This document shows positions 8,633 through 13,798 of a DNA stretch of 13,798 nt, in pieces. Under the pieces are notes generated by a model, which saw nothing but the letters and a program-made list of their open reading frames with translations, did not search any database and was not told the DNA's origin. The position numbers were made by a program, and so were the translations under genes. Origin of the DNA: Pelagophyceae sp. CCMP2097 (Eukaryota; Sar; Pelagophyceae); the NCBI GenBank assembly GCA_026770575.1, contig MU657246.1, positions 106,693 through 120,490 on the forward strand. The letters run 5' to 3'. Each line of letters begins with the position of its first letter. Within the stretch, counting starts at the first letter, position 1.

Positions 8633-10812
8633 TCACTGCCGCGCGTCGGCAACCGCGGCGTCCGGCGCCGCAGCCACCCTCCGCCTGAGGCTAACTAAGA
8701 TCGACGCCGCCGCGCCGCCCCGGGGCGATCCGCCCCGGCTCGAGGTGGAAAAGTGCGCGTCGGCAGCCACCCCCGGCGCCGCCGCGCCACGGCGGCTCGA
8801 GGCGGCGAAGCGCGGGTGCGTTCGCACGACTTCTTCGAGGACGAGGCGGAGTTTCGCGATTGTCATTTTCTTCCCTAGCGAGCCGTCGGCGCCGGCGGCG
8901 CGGTAGCGCTCATCATCCTCGGGTGTGTCATTTGCGGAGACAATAAAGATCACGCGCGGGACGTTGCCCTCTTTCGCATCCAGAGCGCGGCACTCGCGGC
9001 ACAGGTCGATGCCTAGCGGGGGCGTAGGCGCGCGGGCGGTGCCCAAACACCTTCTCGACAACATTTCGTCGCACTCCTGGTTCTCCCCGAGATTGCCGCG
9101 CACCGGTCTTGGTGTGATGAACGGGCGCGAAGTTGAAGTCGAGCAACACAACGTCGACGTCGCTCGACACGACAGTCCGCGGAAAGTCATCAATCGATTC
9201 CCTACTCTCCCCAGCGACGATGGGCGGCTGGGAAGTCAGCTTGCCCACCAATTTTGCGAAAGTCTTGCGGAACATGGCCGAGTCGTCTGCCATTGCGATT
9301 TTCAACCATGAAAGCTCGACGGGGGGCGATACCATGACCGCTGCACTTTTAGGCGTCAGCGGCAGCACGGCCGCGACGTCGGGCAGCTCGAGCTTGGCAC
9401 AAACCCCGTCTTCCAGCAATAAAAGTTTCACAGTACCTCCAAGAGCTTTGGCCGCCGCGGCGGCCATGGGAAACCCGTCGCCCGAGGAGAGCTCGGCGGC
9501 GTGCTCGTGGGCGCACATGCCCTCCGTCAGGGCGATGTCGTTTAACGCGCCTTCGCCGAGGAGCAGGAGCTGCTCGTGCTCGCAACCGGGCCAGTTGCCT
9601 ACACGTATCTATCCGACTCGATGGTTGCAAGTCGACGACTCACGCAACTCTAACGAGAGCTTGACCCTCATCGCGCTTTCATCTAGCGGCTCGACGTTCA
9701 AAGAGAGCGTCGGCGGCCTGCGCGGGTCTCCGTATTTAAAGGCGTTGGAGAGCAAAATGTCCAGGATGATGTTAAACAACACCTTGTCGAATAAAAATAC
9801 TTTGCGGTGTTTGGCGTTTCCGGTCGTCTCCGCGCGGCCAAAGGGGCTGTTGGCGACTACAAAGCGTGTCCACCTTACATCGATCAGCTGCAGAGGTTCG
9901 ATCTCGTCCCACTTGGGCTCGTACCGACCCGCGGAAAGGCGCATCAGCACGGCCTTGCAGTTTAAAACTTCGGTGATCTCGTCCAGCTGACCGAGCACAG
10001 ATTCGTCTGAGCAAGACTGTCCTAACACAAAGATTCTATTTTTCAGCTCGTGATTCAGATACCGTTCGGTTTTCTCCGAAGATTGAAACGCGTCCCTCGT
10101 CCGCTCGTCCTTCCGCATCGCGGAAGCCACCGCGTCTCTTCTTTCATCATCTGCGAGTTTGCGTTCTTGGGAAGCCCCGACCTCCAACCTTCGAAGAGCC
10201 CATAACAGAAGCAGGATCAAAGCGGCGGACACGGCCGTCCCGAGTACATATAAAGTCGTCGAGCCGTTGTTGTCATCTTCATAAAAACATTTCAGGTCCA
10301 AGTCGAGTATTGGTTCGTACGCATTTGCGTTTAGGTCATACCCTCGGTCTTCCGTCTTGATAACGTCGCCTGTGGGAAAAATATAACAATGAACTTGAAT
10401 CGTCAAAGGATTGCGAATAATGTAAAAAGGTGCCTCACCCGTCGTCGACATCGATATGCGAACATGCGCGGGGAACGTCGCGCCCCAGTGGTCCACGTGC
10501 AGGTTGAACGAGACGTAGCCCAAGACGCGGTTTGTGCAATCAATTCGGCAGGGGTAGGAGCAGTTGTGAATGCATTGCTGGCAATCTCGTTTGCAATCAT
10601 CATCTACTAAAGGCACTAGAACGATAATAACATAGTCGGCGTACGTCCGGCCGTCTTGGTCGTATCGCGGGTGCGCCACGAGTTTTCGTTTTTCAAAGAA
10701 TCGTTTTTTTAATGCGGTTGGTAAGACGTCCCTGTGCAGCTGCTGAATGTCCCTTCCAACACTATCGTCGAGCCTTGCCAAAGGCGAGCCGTCCGACTCG
10801 GGGAGGACCCAC
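8633..10812 (-). CDS. Hybrid sensor histidine kinase, 5' end missing
   Basis: Three exons are visible: 10812-9644, 9598-9104, 9012-8633, with phase-1 junctions between them; 680 residues counted from the first full codon (10811). Residues 1-185 form a putative extracytoplasmic sensor with a cysteine cluster (C...C..C...C....C...C, about 73-92). A membrane helix spans about 186-206, then a charged linker. The H-box NHELKNRI gives the phospho-acceptor His254 (codon 10052-10050). The N-box is ILLSNAFKYGD (about 352-362), then RNWPG.EH, then SSGDGFPMAAAAAKALGG (428-443). A complete receiver follows: Asp494/Asp495, phospho-acceptor Asp543 (LLDFNF), Ser580, Lys602. A low-complexity Ala/Ser tail ends at the TGA at 8633. 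The protein should autophosphorylate and pass phosphate to its own receiver. No in-frame ATG exists before residue about 121 and a TAG lies at 10823-10821, so earlier exons must exist or have been lost. Confidence 0.85.
9013..9103 (-). other. Intron inside receiver domain
   Basis: A 91-bp phase-1 GT-AG intron, GTGCGCGGCA to CCCCCGCTAG. Removing it joins HHTKTG to IDLCRECRAL and makes a continuous receiver domain from the phospho-acceptor strand to the conserved lysine. Without removal neither frame gives a whole receiver. Confidence 0.85.
9599..9643 (-). other. Intron inside ATPase domain
   Basis: A 45-bp phase-1 intron with a strong donor (GTGAGT) and the acceptor ACGTGTAG. Splicing joins KLSLEL to RNWPGCEHEQ, restoring the histidine kinase ATPase core; unspliced, the frame stops at about 9609. 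Confidence 0.85.
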
Positions 10813-10850
10813 CTACAAGACTAGTGGTCAAAGATGTGCAAAGTTTGTCT

Positions 10851-11055
10851 CAGGAGCTTAAACAGGGTTTGCTGCTTAAACGGGGTTTGCATTTCAACCC
10901 GCGGGTCGGGTCTGCCGGGTTTGCGCGTTTTGGCCGACCCGTCTTTGAGTGGGTCTGGCCGTGGCACAAACTCGAATCCGACCCGAGATGACGGGTTTGG
11001 TCGTTTGACAAACCCGCGACCCAAGGGTGCGGGTACAAATTGAAAACCCGAAAAA
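10851..11055 (+). mobile_element. GGGTT-rich inverted-repeat element, copy near kinase gene
   Basis: Begins with the family terminus CAGGAGCTTAAAC (10851-10863), partly repeated at 10872-10882. It contains CCCGCGGGTCGGGT, TTTGCGCGTTTTGGCCGACC and the GGCCGTGGCACAAA region, and ends in ACAAATTGAAAACCCG near 11050. It matches 13574-13789 in order and orientation but lacks the right terminal GTTTAAGCTCCTG. It lies about 40 bp upstream of the first visible splice acceptor of the histidine kinase gene. No protein is encoded, so it is non-autonomous if mobile at all. Confidence 0.6.
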
Positions 11056-11079
11056 AACGCCGCCACCGGGTGTTCGACA

Positions 11080-11410
11080 GAACGGGCCCCTGCACGGCCT
11101 CTTTAGCGGCCACTTGCCCGGCCTCTGCACGGTCACTTGCAAGGCCTCTTGGGCGGCCTCTTTCAAGGGCCCTTGAAGAGCCCTCCTGACGGGTCCCTCC
11201 AAGGCCCCTTTTATGGCCGCTTGCGAGGCCTCTGCGTGGTCGCTTGCAAGGGCTCTTTGAAGGGCCCTTGAAGAGCCCCCCGGACGGGCCCCTGCAAGGC
11301 CTCTTTCGCGGCCACTTGCAAGGCCTCTGCCGCGAAGCTCGGCGCATTCACTTGCGAGGCCTTTTTCAAGCCCCCACTCAAGCCCCCACGTAGGGTTCCT
11401 CGCAAGAGAC
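11080..11410. repeat. 95-bp-period repeat array
   Basis: About three copies of a higher-order unit containing GGGCCCTTGAAGAGCCC, GGCCTCTTT.GCGGCC and CTTGCAAGGCCTCTGC. The block TTT(C/G)AAGGGCCCTTGAAGAG occurs at 11161 and 11256, 95 bp apart. GGG.CCCT.CAAGG occurs at 11191 and 11286, also 95 bp apart. The first copy (from about 11084) is about 12 bp longer. The short words are the same as in 4094-5165. Confidence 0.7.
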
Positions 11411-11419
11411 CGGGCCGCC

Positions 11420-12395
11420 GCGGCGACTCCGAGGGCCCGTCCAGGGGACGCCGCAGAAGGGCCGCAGTCGAGGGTCCGGCAGTCGAGTGACCGTCCATTA
11501 GACCGTTGAGAAACCGCTGTCAAAGCGACCGTCACAGAGGGCCCGTCGAGGGACCGTCCAAGGAACTGTCTAAGAGTACCGCCCAAGCGACCATCCGAGG
11601 GACCATTCAAGCGGCCGTCCGATGGACCAACCAAGGGACCACCCAGAGGGACGCAGAGGGGCCGCAGTCAAGAAGACGGCAGCCGAGCGACCGCCTAAGG
11701 GACCGTCCGAGGGACCTCACACGGGACTGCCGCAAAGGGACCGACGAGGGACCGTCGAGGGAACGTCCACGTGATCGGTCGAAGGAACCGTCGAAAGGAC
11801 CGTCAAAGGGACCGTCCGAGGGACCGTTCGAGGGACCATCCAAGCGACGGTCCGAGGAACCGTCCAGGGGACCGTCGCAGAGGACCTGTCGAGGGCCCAC
11901 TAGAGATCGCTCAAGGAACCGCCCAAGGAACTGTTCAAAAGGACTGTCCAAAGACCCGCCTAAGGGAGCGTCGCAGGGTCCGTCCGAGGGTCTGCCCGCG
12001 GGACGTCGCAGAGGGACCGCAGTCGAGCGGCCATCCAAACGACCGTCTCACGGACCGTCCACGGGACCGTCGCAGAGGGACCGTCGACGGACCATCAATG
12101 GACCCTCCAAGAGGCCCTCCAATGGAACTGTCCAAAGGAACTGTCCAAAGGAGCGCTCAAGGGATCGTCCGAACGACCGCCCGAGCGACTGTCCGAGGGC
12201 CCGTCCAGGGGACGCCACAGAAGGGCCGCAGTCGAGGGTCCGTCAGCCGAGTGACCGTCCAAGGGACCGTTGAGAAACCGCTGTCAAAGCGACCGTCACA
12301 GAGGGCCCGTCGAGGGACCGTCCAAGGAACTGTCCAAAGGAATTGTCGAAGGGACCGCCCAAGCGACCATCCGAGGGACCGTCAGAGCCTCTGAG
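11420..12395. repeat. 12-bp minisatellite (GGACCGTC core)
   Basis: Tandem 12-bp units of the form (G/A)AGGGACCGTCC; the cleanest run is about 11780-11880. Because 12 is a multiple of three, each frame translates as a four-residue repeat (RDRP-, GPSK- or DGPS-like), giving long open frames on both strands. A marker block, GACGC(C/A)(G/A)CAGA.GGG(C/A)CGCAG, interrupts the array near 11450, 11650, 12002 and 12210, giving a higher-order layout. No evidence of translation. Confidence 0.8.
11428..12380 (+). repeat. About 180-bp direct duplication inside 12-bp array
   Basis: The block 11428-11603 recurs at 12192-12380. GAGGGCCCGTCCAG starts at 11431 and 12195, and GACCGTTGAGAAACCGCTGT starts at 11501 and 12265, both an offset of 764. 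Near the end the offset becomes 776 because the second copy has one extra 12-bp unit. This points to a segmental duplication of array DNA followed by unit gain. Confidence 0.8.
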
Positions 12396-12960
12396 GCTCG
12401 AGGGACCGTCTCAAGGCGTCGTTTCGAAGGGCCGTCTCGAGGGGCCGTCTCGAAGGGCCGTTTCGAGAGGTCGTCTCGAGAGGCCATTTCGAGGGCCGAC
12501 TCAAGAGGCCGTCTCGAGAAGCCCTCTCGAGGGGCCTTTTCGAATGGCCGTCTCCAGGGGGCATCTCGAGGGGCCGGAGAGAGCCTTCTCGATGCGCCAT
12601 TTCGAGATGCTGTCTCGAGGTGCCGTCTCGAGGGGCCATCTCGAGGGGCCGGAGAGAGGTGCTTCCAGAGGCGCCGTTTCGAGGGGCCGTCTCAGGGCGC
12701 CGTGTCGAATGGCCATCGAAAGGGACCGTCTCGAGGCACCGACTCGAGGGGCCGTCTCGAGGGGGCGTCTTAAGGCGCCGTTTCGAATGGCCGTCTCAAG
12801 GGGGGCGTCTCGAGGGGCCGTCTCAAGGCGCCGTTTCGAGTGGCCGTTTTGAGGCACCGTCTCGATGGGCCGTCGAAAGGGGCCGTCTCGAGGGGCCTTC
12901 TCGAAGCGCCGTCCCAAGGCGCCGTCTCAAAGGGCCGTCTCAAAGGGCCGTCTCTAAGGG
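12396..12960. repeat. 13-bp minisatellite (GGGCCGTCTCGA)
   Basis: Tandem units of 13 bp with consensus TCGAGGGGCCGTC; the cleanest run is 12885-12957. Since 13 is not a multiple of three, three units together encode a 13-residue repeat that reads through all three frames, so open frames persist on both strands. The unit shares its core with the adjacent 12-bp array but carries one extra base. A short continuation appears at 13536-13573, beyond the inserted element. Confidence 0.82.
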
Positions 12961-12970
12961 TCGTCAATGT

Positions 12971-13527
12971 CAGGAGCTTAAACGGTGTATTCGGGTCGGG
13001 TCGGGTTTTCAATTCGTGCTGAACCCTCGGGTCGCGGGTTTGTCGAGCGACCAAACCCGTCTCCTCGGGTCGGGTCGGGCCACGGCCAGACCCGCGGGTC
13101 GCGGGTTTGCCGGTCGACGCACGCAAAAGATCGGGTCGGGTCGGGTTCGGGTTTGGGTTCGGGTCGAACCGTACTTTAGAGCCCATTTCCGGAGAGCCAC
13201 CGCACCCGCGGCGTCGACGCCGCTCGCGACCGCGCGGCCCGAGTTTCAATATATGATTCACACGACAATTGCACACGATTAGAAACCCGAGCGGAGAAAA
13301 CCCGTCGCGATCCTGGATTATTCGAACTTCCAGAGTGCGATGTTGGCACCTGCCAGAATTTGCGGGTTTTGGGTACCCGCGGGTTTGCCACCCGGCGCGC
13401 CCGCGCGGGTTCGGGTTTGTGCCACGGCCAGACCCGCGGGTCGGCGTGTCGGCCAAAACGCGCAAACCCGGAAAACCCGACCCGCGGGTTTCGGGTACTA
13501 GTAAACCCGAACCCGTTTAAGCTCCTG
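12971..13527 (+). mobile_element. 557-bp terminal-inverted-repeat element in 13-bp array
   Basis: Starts with CAGGAGCTTAAACGG (12971-12985) and ends with its exact reverse complement CCGTTTAAGCTCCTG (13513-13527). Both flanks are 13-bp array DNA, and GTCGTCA occurs on both sides (12960-12966 and 13528-13534), a possible target-site duplication, although four extra bases lie between it and the left terminus. The sides are packed with GGGTCGGG and AAACCCG motifs; the middle (about 13180-13350) is unique DNA without a recognisable gene. Parts are in opposite orientation to the copy at 10851, so it may be a composite. Confidence 0.65.
13131..13165 (+). other. Potential G-quadruplex run
   Basis: Six GGG runs at 13133, 13138, 13143, 13149, 13155 and 13161 are separated by loops of 2, 2, 3, 3 and 3 bases. 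This satisfies the usual quadruplex sequence rule with spare runs. It lies within the inverted-repeat element. Shorter three-run versions occur near 12989 and 13059. Confidence 0.75.
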
Positions 13528-13573
13528 GTCGTCATCAGGGGCCGTCTCGAGGGGTCGTCTCGAGGAGCCGGAG
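13528..13573. repeat. Right remnant of 13-bp array
   Basis: GGGGCCGTCTCGA, GGGGTCGTCTCGA and GGAGCCGGAGATG follow the inserted element and match the array left of 12960. They show that the array once continued through the position now filled by the element. Confidence 0.7.
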
Positions 13574-13789
13574 ATGGGAGTAGCGACAGGTTCGGGTTTG
13601 CCTTTCAACCCGCGGGTCGGATTTGCCGGGTTTGCGCGTTTAGGCCGACCCGTATACCCGCGGGTCTCAGGCTGGCCGTGGGCCGAACCCGAACCCGACC
13701 CTTCAAAGATGGGTTTGATCGCTCGACACACCCGCGACCCGAGGGTGCGAAACAGATTGAAAACCCGACCCGGCCCGTTTAAGCTCCTG
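13574..13789 (+). mobile_element. GGGTT-rich inverted-repeat element, compact copy
   Basis: Runs from a diverged left end (GGGAGTAGCGACAGGTTCGGG, near 13576-13596) to the canonical right end CCGTTTAAGCTCCTG (ending 13789). The interior matches the 10851 copy in order: TTTCAACCCGCGGGTCGG, TGCCGGGTTTGCGCGTTT, GGCCGACCCGT, CTGGCCGTGG, then CGCGACCC.AGGGTGCG and ATTGAAAACCCG. At about 215 bp it probably represents the basic form of the family. Its left end resembles that of the 4013-4093 derivative. Confidence 0.62.
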
Positions 13790-13798
13790 GTTTGTCTG

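Noticed and set aside
7842..8652. Two long minus-strand frames and a plus-strand frame in GC-rich DNA
   Set aside because: Arginine/proline-rich with no motif, mutually overlapping, consistent with chance frames in high-GC sequence.
11506..12273. 255-residue Arg/Pro/Ser-rich open frame
   Set aside because: It is the direct translation of the 12-bp minisatellite; similar open frames exist on the opposite strand and in other phases, and there is no domain.
12343..12852. 169-residue open frame of GRLEGPSRGAVSR-type repeats
   Set aside because: Product of a 13-bp repeat lacking stop codons; overlapping frames on both strands are equally open.
11420..12960. Regularly spaced repeats as a possible CRISPR array
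   Set aside because: Units are 12-13 bp with no unique spacers, no cas genes, and the window is eukaryotic.
12971..13789. AAACCCG/CGGGTTT words resembling telomere repeats
   Set aside because: No regular head-to-tail telomeric tract is present; the words occur in both orientations inside defined inverted-repeat elements.

Overview
The window looks like nuclear DNA of a GC-rich single-celled eukaryote, most likely a microalga of the stramenopile or haptophyte kind (a pelagophyte is my best guess, at low confidence). The reasons are protein-coding stretches cut by short GT-AG introns (about 32-124 bp), an algal-type hybrid histidine kinase, an ABC1-type kinase fragment, large KCTD-type BTB/kelch genes and abundant GC-rich minisatellite DNA. 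No rRNA, tRNA, CRISPR array or bacterial operon structure was seen.

Layout. Positions 1-345 are an AT-rich edge. Positions 346-4019 are a giant inverted duplication: two BTB-kelch genes stand head to head with start codons only 21 bp apart, and homology continues through both 3' flanks. The left copy (minus strand) is intact: 489 residues, one 59-bp intron, a BTB/T1 domain and a six-bladed kelch propeller. The right copy (plus strand) carries a 1-bp deletion after the BTB domain and is probably broken. Positions 4013-4093 hold a short terminal-inverted-repeat element right at the arm end, followed by about 1.1 kb of degenerate CTTGCAAGG-type repeats with embedded ATATGGGGCCCCATAT palindromes. 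Positions 5345-6522 (plus) encode the C-terminal part of an ABC1/ADCK (UbiB-like) kinase in about six phase-0 exons, without its catalytic half. Positions about 7060-7880 (minus) are a third, decayed kelch copy. Positions 8633-10812 (minus) encode a hybrid histidine kinase spread over three visible exons: cysteine-rich putative extracytoplasmic sensor, transmembrane helix, H-box, ATPase domain and complete receiver domain. Its first exons are not in view.

Positions 10851-13798 are repeats only: copies of a GGGTT/AACCC-rich terminal-inverted-repeat element, a 95-bp-period array, a 12-bp array with a 764-bp internal duplication, and a 13-bp array interrupted by one of the elements. Arrays of this kind translate into long open frames on both strands, which I do not regard as genes.

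The genes do not form an obvious pathway. BTB-kelch proteins are typically Cullin-3 adaptors or scaffolds, ABC1 kinases act in quinone/lipid metabolism of mitochondria and plastids, and the hybrid kinase is a membrane signalling protein. The main interest is structural: a near-symmetrical gene palindrome, two genes whose 5' ends run into repeat DNA, and an apparently new family of small inverted-repeat elements seeded through the repeat arrays. All exon boundaries were read by eye from splice consensus, reading frame and paralogue comparison; none is backed by transcript data.
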